In this document: positions 10,092 through 18,718 of the stretch, piece after piece
Numbering within the stretch: the stretch's first letter is position 1
How the letters are laid out: each line of letters starts with the position of its first letter
Source: Bacillaceae bacterium IKA-2
GTDB lineage: Bacteria > Bacillota > Bacilli > Bacillales > Anaerobacillaceae
Reading direction: 5' to 3'
Length of the DNA stretch: 64,000 bases
Assembly: GCA_031761875.1 (NCBI GenBank)
Contig: CP134492.1
Span: 2,294,001-2,358,000, forward strand
Position numbers and translations under genes: made by a program
Notes under the pieces: model-generated
Databases searched by the model: none
The model's input: only the letters and a program-made list of their open reading frames with translations
Told to the model about the DNA's origin: nothing

Positions 10092-10547
10092 ATGGATACA
10101 CAGGACAAAAAAAAAATTGAAGCCGATTTATCTTTAAAATTATTTATTGTTTTGTCCCGTGCTTTACAATCAGTTAAAAAGCATATCGAAGAAGACATAA
10201 AAAGCTATGGACTTAATCCAACTGAGTTTGCGGTTCTTGAGTTGATTTATAATAAAGGTGATCAACCAATCCAAAAAATTGGTGAGAAGGTATTGATTGC
10301 AAGTAGCAGTATTACCTATGTGGTAGATAAATTAGAAAAGAAAAACTTCCTAGAAAGAAAATCTTGTCCAAAAGACCGTCGTATTACCTATGCTGCAATA
10401 ACGGCAGAAGGAACTACATTAATGAATGAGATCTTTCCTAAACACAGAGAGGGAATTCATGAAATATTTGCTGGGTTAGATTCTGCTGAAAAAGAATTTA
10501 TGACTCAACAATTAAAAAAATTAGGGTATTATGCTCAAAACCTTTAA
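10092..10547 (+). CDS. mhqR: MarR-family repressor MhqR
   Basis: This 151-residue winged-helix repressor closely resembles B. subtilis MhqR, which controls genes for resistance to methylhydroquinone, catechol and related electrophiles. Recognisable stretches are LSLKLFIVLSRA, GLNPTEFAVLELIYNKGDQP, SSSITYVVDKLE, PKDRRITYA and FPKHREGI. I preferred ATG at 10092 over the ATG at 10083 because GGAATGG then has workable spacing. The operator in its own promoter and the mhqD gene downstream support the assignment. Confidence 0.9.
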   Translation: MDTQDKKKIEADLSLKLFIVLSRALQSVKKHIEEDIKSYGLNPTEFAVLELIYNKGDQPIQKIGEKVLIASSSITYVVDKLEKKNFLERKSCPKDRRITYAAITAEGTTLMNEIFPKHREGIHEIFAGLDSAEKEFMTQQLKKLGYYAQNL

Positions 10548-10561
10548 TTTTTTTAGATTAA

Positions 10562-10579
10562 TATCTCGAATTAATAATA
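10562..10579. promoter_or_regulatory. candidate MhqR operator upstream of mhqD
   Basis: TATCTCGAATTAATAATA matches the remembered MhqR box at 14 of 18 positions, with one perfect half-site (TATCTCGAA). It lies about 185 bp before mhqD. No clear promoter was identified beside it. Confidence 0.55.
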
Positions 10580-10763
10580 TATGAATTAATTCAATAAAAA
10601 ATTATTATCAAATAAAAAGAAATAGCTAAACAAATACTTACTCATATAATGAGGGACTGATCCAAACAGAAGTTATTCAACATTATGATTGCTTATGCGG
10701 GAGAGTACCAAGTAAAAATTAATTTCTATCGTTAAAATACGAGTATTAGAGGAGAAGATATTC

Positions 10764-11372
10764 ATGAAACATATTTTTAATCAAGGTAAAGATAAAACAA
10801 AACCAACATTGCTTTTGTTGCACGGGACAGGAGGAACGGAATTAGATCTTTTACCCTTAGCTAGCGTTATTGATAAAGATGCCTCTGTACTGAGTGTTCG
10901 TGGAGATGTGTTAGAAAATGGAATGCCACGTTTTTTTCGCCGCTTAGCAGAAGGAATATTTGATGAAGAAGATTTAGTATTTCGTACAAAAACGTTAGCT
11001 GATTTTATCAAACAGGCATCAAAGGAACATGGATTTGACGTCAATAATGTAGTCGCGATTGGATATTCAAATGGTGCAAATATTGCGGCTAGTCTTTTAT
11101 TTCATTACCAGAATGCTTTAAAAGGAGCGATCCTTCATCACCCGATGGTTCCGCTAAGAGGGATAGAGTTACCAGACTTGTCTAACGTACCAATTTTTAT
11201 AGCAGCAGGCGAAAATGATCCAATTTGTTCCCAAGCAGAGTCTACAGAATTACAATCGAAGTTAACAAAAGCAGGATCGGATGTAGTTGTTCATTGGGAA
11301 GATAACGGACATTCATTAACACAAACGGAAGTAAACGCGGCTTTTGAATGGTATCAAAAGAATTTTAGCTAA
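10764..11372 (+). CDS. mhqD: hydrolase/carboxylesterase MhqD
   Basis: This 202-residue alpha/beta hydrolase of the phospholipase/carboxylesterase family is very like B. subtilis MhqD (LHGTGG, VLENGMPRFFRRLAEGIFDE, GAILHHPMVP). The catalytic triad is visible: Ser in GYSNGA (about residue 102), Asp in AGENDP (about 151) and His in NGHSL (about 182). It is induced by quinones in B. subtilis; the natural substrate is not established. ATG 10764 follows AGAGGAG. A flavin-reductase-like gene follows 13 bp later, almost certainly co-transcribed. Confidence 0.92.
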   Translation: MKHIFNQGKDKTKPTLLLLHGTGGTELDLLPLASVIDKDASVLSVRGDVLENGMPRFFRRLAEGIFDEEDLVFRTKTLADFIKQASKEHGFDVNNVVAIGYSNGANIAASLLFHYQNALKGAILHHPMVPLRGIELPDLSNVPIFIAAGENDPICSQAESTELQSKLTKAGSDVVVHWEDNGHSLTQTEVNAAFEWYQKNFS

Positions 11373-11385
11373 GGGGGAGTTAAAT

Positions 11386-12000
11386 TTGAAATCAATTGAC
11401 CCAAATGAGTTACCTGAACATGAAAACTATAAATTTTTAACGGGGAGTATCATTCCAAGACCGATTGCTTTTGTTACAACACTTTCAGAAAATGGGATTG
11501 TAAATGCTGCTCCGTTTAGCTACTTTAATATTGTTTGTTCAAATCCGCCAATGATTTCCGTTTCGGTTCAACGTTTCAATGGAGCAATGAAAGATACCTC
11601 GAGAAACGCGATCGAGAAAAAAGAATTTGTCGTTCACATTGCCGATGAGTCGTATATCGAAAAAATAAATATAACTGCAAAATCTTTACCTTCTAACGAA
11701 AGTGAAGTTGTATTAGCTGATTTAACAACTGTTGAGAGCACAAAAATTACTGTCCCAGGAATCAAAGAATCTAAAATCCGCTTAGAATGTGTGCTTGAGC
11801 AGGTAGTTGAATTAGGCGGTACCGGTCCAAAAGATCCTGCCTGTGAGTTATTAATTGGACGTGTCGTTCACTATCATATTCGTGAAGAATTATATCAAAA
11901 TGGCAGAATTGATTCTAAACAGTTACAACCTGTCAGTCGGTTAGCTGGCGATTTCTATTCGAAATTAGGAGAAGAAATTGAAATAAAAAGACCGACTTAA
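11386..12000 (+). CDS. flavin-reductase-like FMN-binding split-barrel protein
   Basis: This 204-residue protein has the DIM6/NTAB flavin-reductase fold signature: NYKFLTGSIIPRPIAFVTTLSE, NAAPFSYFNIVCSNPP and a C-terminal LQPVSRLAGDFYSKLG. Such proteins bind FMN and reduce flavin or act as oxidoreductases; the YwrF group is the nearest I recall. I chose TTG at 11386 because AAGGGGGAG at 11371-11379 is well spaced; an in-frame GTG/ATG-like start at 11344 lies inside mhqD. The context suggests quinone or aromatic detoxification. Confidence 0.85.
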   Translation: MKSIDPNELPEHENYKFLTGSIIPRPIAFVTTLSENGIVNAAPFSYFNIVCSNPPMISVSVQRFNGAMKDTSRNAIEKKEFVVHIADESYIEKINITAKSLPSNESEVVLADLTTVESTKITVPGIKESKIRLECVLEQVVELGGTGPKDPACELLIGRVVHYHIREELYQNGRIDSKQLQPVSRLAGDFYSKLGEEIEIKRPT

Positions 12001-12026
12001 AGAGGTTGTTCAAAAATAAAGTCAAT

Positions 12027-12060
12027 TACCTTGAATTCGTAATATACTTTATGATAATAT
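12027..12060 (+). promoter_or_regulatory. candidate promoter with MhqR-like box upstream of wrbA-like gene
   Basis: TACCTTGAATTCGTAATA at 12027-12044 matches the remembered MhqR box at 14 of 18 positions, including the GAATTCG core. It overlaps a possible -35 (TTGAAT, 12031-12036) that is 18 nt from TAATAT at 12055-12060. If real, the quinone reductase is part of the MhqR regulon. Confidence 0.45.
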
Positions 12061-12246
12061 TCTAAATAGAGATAAACCAATTCACTGTTTTACGATGTCG
12101 AATAAAATCTCCAAAATATGGGGATAAGAACATGATGACATTGAAAATAAGTGTTTTTCAATGGGTGGGTTCTTATTAGGAAAAGCAGGTGTATAGGCGT
12201 GGGATTTTTAGAAACATTATTTGGAAAAAAAAAGGAGACGAAAAAG

Positions 12247-12858
12247 ATGTCAAACATTAAATTAGCAGTTATCTATTACAGTTCAACAGGAACAAACTAT
12301 CAATTAGCAAAGTGGGCTGAAGCAGGTGGAATAGCAGCTGGGGCGGAAGTTAAAATAGTCAAAGCACCTGAGTTTGCACCACAAGCAGCAATTGATTCAA
12401 ACCCTGCTTGGGCAGCTCTTGTTGAAGCCACGAAAGACGTTCCAGATGTAATATTAGATGATCTTGAGTGGGCAGATGCGATTATCTTCAGCGTACCGAC
12501 TCGCTTCGGTAATATGCCTGCCCAAATGAAGCAATTTATTGACACAACTGGAGGGCTTTGGTTTGGTGGGAAACTGGCAAACAAAGCAGTAAGTGCGATG
12601 TGTTCAGCAAATAATGCCCACGGTGGTCAAGAAGCAACCATCCTTTCGCTTTACACAACGATGCATCATTGGGGTGCAATTATTGCTTCTCCTGGTTACA
12701 CAGATCCAGTACAATTTTCTTCTGGTGGTAATCCGTACGGAGTAAGTGTAACAGTTGGTCAAGATGGTAAAATGCAAGAGGATGTAGAAGAAGCAGTAAA
12801 ATATCAAGCAAAACGTACTGTTCAGGTTGCCGAGTGGATTAAAAAAGGAAATCAATAA
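12247..12858 (+). CDS. WrbA-like NAD(P)H:quinone oxidoreductase
   Basis: This 203-residue flavodoxin-fold protein of the WrbA family carries out two-electron reduction of quinones, avoiding semiquinone radicals. Visible features are the FMN phosphate loop YYSSTGTNYQLA, the SVPTRFGNMPAQMKQFID motif, and GGQEATILSLYTTMHHWG near the flavin. ATG 12247 is well placed after AAAGGAG. An in-frame GTG at 12199 would add an amphipathic MGFLETLFGKKKE-type extension and cannot be excluded. A terminator follows directly. Confidence 0.88.
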   Translation: MSNIKLAVIYYSSTGTNYQLAKWAEAGGIAAGAEVKIVKAPEFAPQAAIDSNPAWAALVEATKDVPDVILDDLEWADAIIFSVPTRFGNMPAQMKQFIDTTGGLWFGGKLANKAVSAMCSANNAHGGQEATILSLYTTMHHWGAIIASPGYTDPVQFSSGGNPYGVSVTVGQDGKMQEDVEEAVKYQAKRTVQVAEWIKKGNQ

Positions 12859-12861
12859 AAT

Positions 12862-12904
12862 AAAAAGAGCTAATCGGATATTTTTTCCGATTAGCTCTTT
12901 TTGT
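12862..12904 (+). terminator. rho-independent terminator after wrbA-like gene
   Basis: A 14-bp stem (AAGAGCTAATCGGA with TCCGATTAGCTCTT) is followed by a T run; the A-rich 5' side makes it usable in both directions. Confidence 0.9.
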
Positions 12905-13161
12905 TATGAAGTTGATATTAATCTCAACGGCTTCGGATCTGCTGCCGACGTCCAACGAGCAAATGAAACATGGAGCAAGTTCTACCAAGTTACACGAACA
13001 AGAAATAGCACGTATCAGCGTTAGAACCTCGTAACTTTAGCCATGAGAGATTCAGTGTAGAGAGTACGGATAAATATTTTACTTTCACCCAGAAAAGTAA
13101 TCAACAAACTAGATCGAGAATAACAATTGCATTTCAAGGCGAAGTACGGTATTCTAATTTA
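12905..13161. other. intergenic stretch before the nrd control region
   Basis: No gene is supported here. A short open frame continues from 12905 to 13024 (its residues include NGFGSAADVQRANETWSKFY) but it lacks its own ribosome site and start; it could be the remnant of an older gene. Confidence 0.4.
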
Positions 13162-13208
13162 TATCAATATATTGTATCATTTTTTATGTTTCATTCAATA
13201 TATAGTAT
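13162..13208. promoter_or_regulatory. two NrdR boxes upstream of the nrd operon
   Basis: Two copies of the NrdR core CWATATATWG are present: CAATATATTG at 13165-13174 and CAATATATAG at 13196-13205. Their centres are 31 bp apart, about three helical turns, as is usual for NrdR box pairs. The remembered consensus is acaCwAtATaTwGtgt. NrdR is the ATP/dATP-sensing repressor of ribonucleotide reductase genes. The promoter must lie at or next to these boxes because the riboswitch begins 20 bp later. Confidence 0.8.
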
Positions 13209-13228
13209 ACCAACTTTATATGAACAGA

Positions 13229-13402
13229 AAATCAGGTGCCTCGAATTGAGGCTTAAAAGGGAATCCGGTGTAAATCCGGTACTGTCCCCGCAACTGTAAA
13301 TGTGGACGAAATGAGGAGACCACTGTATAAGAATGTCATGAAAATGGTGCTTATATGGGAAGACTCAGAGTAGAGTGAAGCATAAGTCAGGAGACCTACC
13401 AT
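13229..13402 (+). ncRNA. cobalamin riboswitch 1 (nrd operon)
   Basis: The conserved core of the B12 aptamer is present: AGGTGCC near 13234, the GGGAATCCGGTG / AAATCCGGTACTGTCCCCGC block at 13259-13292, the CCACTG segment near 13320, GGGAAG near 13357 and the closing B12 box AGTCAGGAGACCTACC at 13385-13400. Binding of adenosylcobalamin should terminate transcription using the structures at 13434-13550. Confidence 0.95.
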
Positions 13403-13433
13403 GATTTTCTATAGTTTCTGATCTTCGGGGGTT

Positions 13434-13550
13434 GAGAATGAGAAACGGCAGTAGACATCGCTGATTTTTACGTGTGATCATTCAGATTCGTCTACCAAGA
13501 TCTCTCATCCTGCCGTTTATCATCCTCCCTGAAATCAGGGGGGCTTTTTT
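13434..13550 (+). terminator. expression platform: antiterminator and terminator of riboswitch 1
   Basis: A long antiterminator can form between 13434-13451 and 13510-13527 (16 of 18 positions pair), extended inside by GTAGAC with GTCTAC. A terminator hairpin (CCTCCCTGA with TCAGGGGGG) at 13524-13543 is followed by six T. The two share bases 13524-13527, so they exclude each other, the usual ON/OFF logic. Confidence 0.75.
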
Positions 13551-13581
13551 GTATTTTAAAAAGATTGAAAGGATGAATCAG

Positions 13582-15792
13582 ATGACGAAGACAACTATTT
13601 CTATGAATAGCTTGGATAGGACAATTGATGCCTTAAAGTGTCGATTTCCACTTTTAACTTGGGAGCCATTTATTGAACGAATCAACAAAATGTCGAACCA
13701 ACAACAAACAGCAGCGTCGATGGCTGTGATGTCTGCTCTTGACCAATTAACGGCTGAGGAAGCCAATTGGACCTATGTTGCTTCGAGTATTTACTCAGAA
13801 TACCTGTACGAGGAAGTAGCTACCAATCGCGAGATACCAGCGTATAAACAATTCGCTAAGCTCGTTAAACAATTGGTCGAGCAAGGTTTCTATAAAAAGG
13901 AGTTACTTGAAATTTATTCAGTAGATCATTTACATCAATTAGCAGAACGCTTGAATAAAAAGCGAGATGAAACATTTACCTACATTGGCTTGAAGACGCT
14001 AGCTGATCGTTATTTGACAAAATCTCACGAGGGACAATTGCTAGAGTTACCTCAAGAGCGGTTTATGATCATTGCAATGAGCTTGATGATCAATGAACCA
14101 GAGCAAAAGCGAATCCAACTCGTCGAAGAAGCCTATTGGGCTCTATCCCATTTGTATATGACCGTTGCGACACCAACATTAGCGAATGCTGGCAAAACTC
14201 ACGGGCAATTATCAAGTTGTTTCATAGACACAGTCGATGATAGTTTACGAGGGATTTTTGACAGTAACACAGATGCCGCCACTTTAAGTAAAAACGGGGG
14301 TGGAATCGGCATTTATTTAGGGAAAATCCGGGCGAAGGGATCGTCGATCAAAGGATTCAAAGGAATATCTTCAGGAGTTCTACCATGGATGAAGCAATTC
14401 AACAATACCGCTGTCAGTGTCGATCAACTAGGTCAGAGACAAGGGGCGATCGCCGTATATTTGGATGTATGGCATAAAGATATCTTTTCCTTTTTAGACG
14501 CCAAATTGAATAACGGTGATGAACGTCAAAGGACGCATGACCTTTTTACAGGCGTATGCATTCCAGATCTATTTATGGAGAAAGTAGCCTCTAGGCAAGA
14601 CTGGCACTTATTTGATCCACACGAAGTCCGTCAAGTAATGGGGTTTTCCTTGGAAGATGTATATGACGAGAAACAAGGACAAGGGAGCTTTAGAGATCGC
14701 TATCAGGCCTGTGTCGCAAACAAACTTTTATCATCTCATAAAGTAGCGGCGATTGATATTATGAAACGAGTGATGGTCTCACAGTTGGAAACAGGCACTC
14801 CATATATGTTTTATCGAGATACGGTTAACAGACTGAACCCAAATCGCCACGAAGGGATGATTTACTCATCGAACTTATGTACAGAAATTATGCAAAACAT
14901 GAGTGCGACAACGGTTGAAGAAGAAACAATAGGCAATGGTGAGATCAACATCAAGAAAAAAGCCGGGGATTACGTGGTCTGTAACCTAAGTTCGATTTCG
15001 TTGGCGACTGCTGTTAAAAACGATGTTCTTGAGAGGTTGATTAAAATTCAAGTCCGGATGCTTGATAATGTCATTGATTTGAATACGCTCGAAGTACCAC
15101 AAGCAAAAATGACGAATCAAAAATATCGGGCGATAGGTTTAGGCACATTTGGCTGGCACCACCTTCTTGCTGAAATGAGGATACCGTGGGAGTCAGAAAA
15201 AGCTGTTCACTTTGCCGACGAACTGTATGAAAATATTCATTACCATACTGTAAAGACGAGCATGGAATTGGCAAAAGAAAAAGGTTCGTATCCAGTTTTC
15301 CAAGGTTCTAGCTTTGCTACAGGAGAATATTTTGAAACTCGCGGCTACCAGTCTCCACGCTGGAATGAACTTAAGCAGGCGGTTCAAGAATCGGGGATCC
15401 GTAATGGCTATTTAATGGCTGTCGCCCCTAATTCGAGTACATCTTTGATTGCTGGATCGACGGCTTCCATTGACCCGATTTTTAAGAAAGTATATGCAGA
15501 AGAGAAAAAAAACTATAAAATTCCGGTTACTGCACCAAATTTGAATCAAGAAACAACATGGTATTACAAATCTGCTCATCTGATTGACCAGCATTGGAGT
15601 ATTAAACAAAATGGGGCCAGGCAAAAGCATATCGATCAGTCAATTTCGTTTAACTTATACGTGAATAATGACATCAAAGCAAAAGAATTACTTAATCTTC
15701 ATCTCGCGGCATGGGAAAATGGACTGAAAACGACCTACTATGTGCGCTCGACTTCTAGTCAGTTAGAAGAATGTGAAAGCTGCTCAAGTTAA
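13582..15792 (+). CDS. nrdA: class I ribonucleotide reductase, large subunit
   Basis: This 736-residue alpha subunit reduces ribonucleotides to deoxyribonucleotides together with the beta subunit encoded next. The active site is complete: Cys213 (SSCFID) and Cys467 (VCNLSS) form the reducible pair, and Asn431, Cys433 and Glu435 (SNLCTEI) are the radical-site residues. The C-terminal ECESC supplies the shuttle cysteines. I see no N-terminal ATP-cone, so overall dATP inhibition through that domain is not expected. ATG 13582 is preferred over ATG 13573 because GAAAGGA is then properly spaced; longer frames run into the riboswitch terminator. First gene of nrdA-nrdB-nrdD-nrdG. Confidence 0.94.
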   Translation: MTKTTISMNSLDRTIDALKCRFPLLTWEPFIERINKMSNQQQTAASMAVMSALDQLTAEEANWTYVASSIYSEYLYEEVATNREIPAYKQFAKLVKQLVEQGFYKKELLEIYSVDHLHQLAERLNKKRDETFTYIGLKTLADRYLTKSHEGQLLELPQERFMIIAMSLMINEPEQKRIQLVEEAYWALSHLYMTVATPTLANAGKTHGQLSSCFIDTVDDSLRGIFDSNTDAATLSKNGGGIGIYLGKIRAKGSSIKGFKGISSGVLPWMKQFNNTAVSVDQLGQRQGAIAVYLDVWHKDIFSFLDAKLNNGDERQRTHDLFTGVCIPDLFMEKVASRQDWHLFDPHEVRQVMGFSLEDVYDEKQGQGSFRDRYQACVANKLLSSHKVAAIDIMKRVMVSQLETGTPYMFYRDTVNRLNPNRHEGMIYSSNLCTEIMQNMSATTVEEETIGNGEINIKKKAGDYVVCNLSSISLATAVKNDVLERLIKIQVRMLDNVIDLNTLEVPQAKMTNQKYRAIGLGTFGWHHLLAEMRIPWESEKAVHFADELYENIHYHTVKTSMELAKEKGSYPVFQGSSFATGEYFETRGYQSPRWNELKQAVQESGIRNGYLMAVAPNSSTSLIAGSTASIDPIFKKVYAEEKKNYKIPVTAPNLNQETTWYYKSAHLIDQHWSIKQNGARQKHIDQSISFNLYVNNDIKAKELLNLHLAAWENGLKTTYYVRSTSSQLEECESCSS

Positions 15793-15806
15793 CAGGAGGG
15801 AAAATT

Positions 15807-16844
15807 GTGACGAAATTAACGGCAAGAAAACTTTATGATGTAAAAGCGCCAAATGCTTCGACAGGAATCATCTTAGGTGAAAGCTCAAACGTATTGAACT
15901 GGGACGATGTTCGATTTCCCTGGGCATACCCGTTATACAAAAACATGCTTGGAAATTTTTGGACACCTTTTGAAATCAACATGAGTTCAGATGTTAAGCA
16001 ATTTGCGTCATTGACAGAAGTAGAAGATGAGGCCTTTAAAAAAATCATTGGCTTATTAGCTTTTCTCGATAGTATTCAAACAGATTATGCGATGCACGTA
16101 GCTAAATATTTAACAGATTCTAGTTTAAATGCGCTGATGACGGTTTTAGCTTTTCAAGAAGTCGTTCATAATCAAAGCTACTCTTATGTGCTATCGAGTC
16201 TCGTCAACAAAGATGAGCAGGATGAAATTTTTGAATATTGGAAGCATGATCCCGTGCTAAGAGAAAGAAATGATTTCATCGCTCAAGGATACGAAGCGTT
16301 TCTTAGTAATCCAACACCACGAACTTTTCTAGAGTCGATCGTCTATGATGTGATTTTAGAAGGTCTGAATTTTTACTCAGGTTTTAGCTTCTTTTATCAT
16401 TTGGCAAGAAATCAAAAGATGGTTTCAACGTCAACAATGATTAACTATATCAATCGTGATGAGCAGCTACACGTCTTTCTTTTTGCGAATATATTCAAAG
16501 AACTTCGACGAGAATTTCCTGAGTTACAAACGGCGGAGGTTGATGACTTTGTGCAACGTACATTTATAAAAGCGACAGAACTTGAAATCAAATGGGCGAA
16601 TCATATTATCGGGGCACAGATACCAGAAATTCCGATTGATGATTTACATCAGTATATAAAATTCATGGCGAACAAAAGAGTCAATGAGCTCGGAATTGAA
16701 CGTCCTTTTGAAGGACATCGCTCAAACCCGATGAAATGGATTAACGTCTATGAAGATGTCAATCAAGGGAAGACCGATTTTTTTGAACAGAAGTCGCGGC
16801 AATACACGAAAGTATCAGAAAATAATGGGTTTGACGATTTATAA
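15807..16844 (+). CDS. nrdB: class I ribonucleotide reductase, small subunit
   Basis: This 345-residue ferritin-like protein houses the dimetal centre and radical. Ligands and radical site are all seen: Glu118 and His121 (QEVVH), the radical Tyr125 (NQSY), Glu in VILEGLNF, and Glu/His of NRDEQLH. A Tyr at the radical position points to a conventional tyrosyl-radical enzyme. The start is GTG at 15807 after AGGAGGG, 14 bp beyond nrdA. Confidence 0.95.
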   Translation: MTKLTARKLYDVKAPNASTGIILGESSNVLNWDDVRFPWAYPLYKNMLGNFWTPFEINMSSDVKQFASLTEVEDEAFKKIIGLLAFLDSIQTDYAMHVAKYLTDSSLNALMTVLAFQEVVHNQSYSYVLSSLVNKDEQDEIFEYWKHDPVLRERNDFIAQGYEAFLSNPTPRTFLESIVYDVILEGLNFYSGFSFFYHLARNQKMVSTSTMINYINRDEQLHVFLFANIFKELRREFPELQTAEVDDFVQRTFIKATELEIKWANHIIGAQIPEIPIDDLHQYIKFMANKRVNELGIERPFEGHRSNPMKWINVYEDVNQGKTDFFEQKSRQYTKVSENNGFDDL

Positions 16845-16870
16845 TTGTTGGAAATTGGGGGAGAAAAACA

Positions 16871-18718
16871 ATGAGAGAGTTAGTTAAGTCATTTCAAGAT
16901 ATTGAACAAATCAAAAGTGAAACATTGAAAGAAAATGCGAATGTTGATGGGTATGCACCGTTAGGAAAAATGAATTCATTTGCGTCGGTTACTTGTAAAT
17001 GGTACACAGATGAGTTTCTTTTATCAGAAACGACAAAACAAGCAGAAAAAGAAAACATTCTCTATATTCATGACAAAGATTTTTATCCAACAGGCACGAC
17101 GACCTGCAGTCAAATCCCATTGGACAAATTGCTGGAAAGTGGTTTTTACACGGGACATGGTCGCATAAGGCCACCAAAATCTATTCAATCAGCGATGTCA
17201 CTCGCAGCAATCATTCTGCAGTCGAACCAAAACAACCAGCATGGCGGGCAATCGTTCCAAAAATTTGACTATGATTTAGCCCCATTTGTACGGAAATCTT
17301 TTCTAAAAACAAAAGAACTCTTAGTGACTCATCATCCGTCCTCGTTTGAAGAAGATACGGAGTTAGAGAAATTTGCCTGGGAACAAACTCGAAAAGAAGT
17401 TTTTCAAGCATGCGAAGCTTTTATTCATAATGCCAACAGCATGCACTCACGTGGCGGCGGACAAGTTCCATTCGTATCGATTAATTACGGTACAGATACA
17501 TCTACTGAGGGAAGAATGCTTGTCGAGGAATTGCTAAAGGCGACGCGAAATGGGTTAGGAAATGGAGAAACACCAATTTTTCCGATTCAAATTTTCAAAG
17601 TGAAGGATGGTGTCAATGGCCAAGACGGGGATGCGAATTTTGATTTATTTCAACAAGCAATTATCACGACTAGCCGTCGCTTATTTCCGAACTTTAGTTT
17701 TTTAGATGCGCCTTTTAATAAAAAGTATTTTACCGGAGATCCAGAAACAGAAGTTGCTTATATGGGTTGTCGGACAAGGGTGATGGGAAATATCCACGGA
17801 GATGAAACGTCTGTTGGCCGTGGCAATCTTTCCTTTTCTTCTTTGAACCTTGTTCGCCTAGCTCTTTTAGCTAAAGGTGACAAAAATAATTTTTGGGGAA
17901 GGTTATCAAAAGCAATTGAAACAGTTATTTTGCAGTTGCTTGATCGTTATCATTATCAAAGCAAGAAAGTTGCAGCAGAATTTCCATTTTTATTTTCACA
18001 GGACATCTGGAAAGGTGGACAACTTCTGCAAGCAAATGAACAAGTAAAAGATGTCATCAAACAAGGAACCTTAAGCATTGGCTTTATCGGGCTGGCTGAA
18101 GCGTTAACTATTCTAACTGGAAAGCATCATGGGCAATCGGAAAAATCGTTAGAGTTTGGTTTAAAGATTATTGCTAGAATTAGAAAAGAAGCTGATGCAG
18201 CAACCCAAAAATACCAGCTCAATTTTGGTGTAATTGCGACACCGGCAGAAGGGTTATCAGGGAAATTTGTCGGTGCCGATCGACAGCAGTTTGGCAAGAT
18301 AGTCGGAGTGACGGATCGAGAATACTATACAAACTCCTTTCATATCCCTGTTCATTTTCCTGTGTCGATTCAAGAAAAAATCCGCTTAGAAGCCTCCTTT
18401 CATGAACTCTGTAATTCTGGGCATATCACATATGTAGAGCTCGACGGCAACGCCTGTAAAAATCCACAGGCGCTCATGCAAATAGTCAATCACATGAAAA
18501 CTTCGGGTATGGGTTATGGGTCAATTAATCATCCCGTTGATCAGTGCCTCAGTTGCGGCTATCAAGGAGAAATAAACGTGGAATGTCCGTCTTGCGGAGA
18601 AACGGATGAAAATAAGCTACAACATATTCGACGAATAACAGGCTATCTTGTTGGAGACATGAAAAGATGGAATAATGCAAAGCGACATGAAGAATCAAGT
18701 CGGGTGAAGCATCAATGA
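16871..18718 (+). CDS. nrdD: anaerobic (class III) ribonucleoside-triphosphate reductase
   Basis: This 615-residue glycyl-radical enzyme makes deoxyribonucleotides without oxygen. The C-terminus carries the zinc ribbon CLSCGYQ...CPSCGE and the glycyl-radical motif RITGYLVGD with Gly591. The protein is about 100 residues shorter than E. coli NrdD, consistent with loss of the N-terminal ATP-cone. It lies 26 bp after nrdB, after GGGGGAG, in the same operon as the aerobic enzyme. Its stop overlaps the nrdG start by 4 bp. Confidence 0.95.
   Translation: MRELVKSFQDIEQIKSETLKENANVDGYAPLGKMNSFASVTCKWYTDEFLLSETTKQAEKENILYIHDKDFYPTGTTTCSQIPLDKLLESGFYTGHGRIRPPKSIQSAMSLAAIILQSNQNNQHGGQSFQKFDYDLAPFVRKSFLKTKELLVTHHPSSFEEDTELEKFAWEQTRKEVFQACEAFIHNANSMHSRGGGQVPFVSINYGTDTSTEGRMLVEELLKATRNGLGNGETPIFPIQIFKVKDGVNGQDGDANFDLFQQAIITTSRRLFPNFSFLDAPFNKKYFTGDPETEVAYMGCRTRVMGNIHGDETSVGRGNLSFSSLNLVRLALLAKGDKNNFWGRLSKAIETVILQLLDRYHYQSKKVAAEFPFLFSQDIWKGGQLLQANEQVKDVIKQGTLSIGFIGLAEALTILTGKHHGQSEKSLEFGLKIIARIRKEADAATQKYQLNFGVIATPAEGLSGKFVGADRQQFGKIVGVTDREYYTNSFHIPVHFPVSIQEKIRLEASFHELCNSGHITYVELDGNACKNPQALMQIVNHMKTSGMGYGSINHPVDQCLSCGYQGEINVECPSCGETDENKLQHIRRITGYLVGDMKRWNNAKRHEESSRVKHQ

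Noticed and set aside
12905-13024. Continuation of a reading frame after the wrbA-like terminator
   Set aside because: It has no start codon or ribosome site of its own and crosses a terminator.
13474-13581. N-terminal extension of NrdA
   Set aside because: The frame lies within the riboswitch expression platform; ATG 13582 has the ribosome site.
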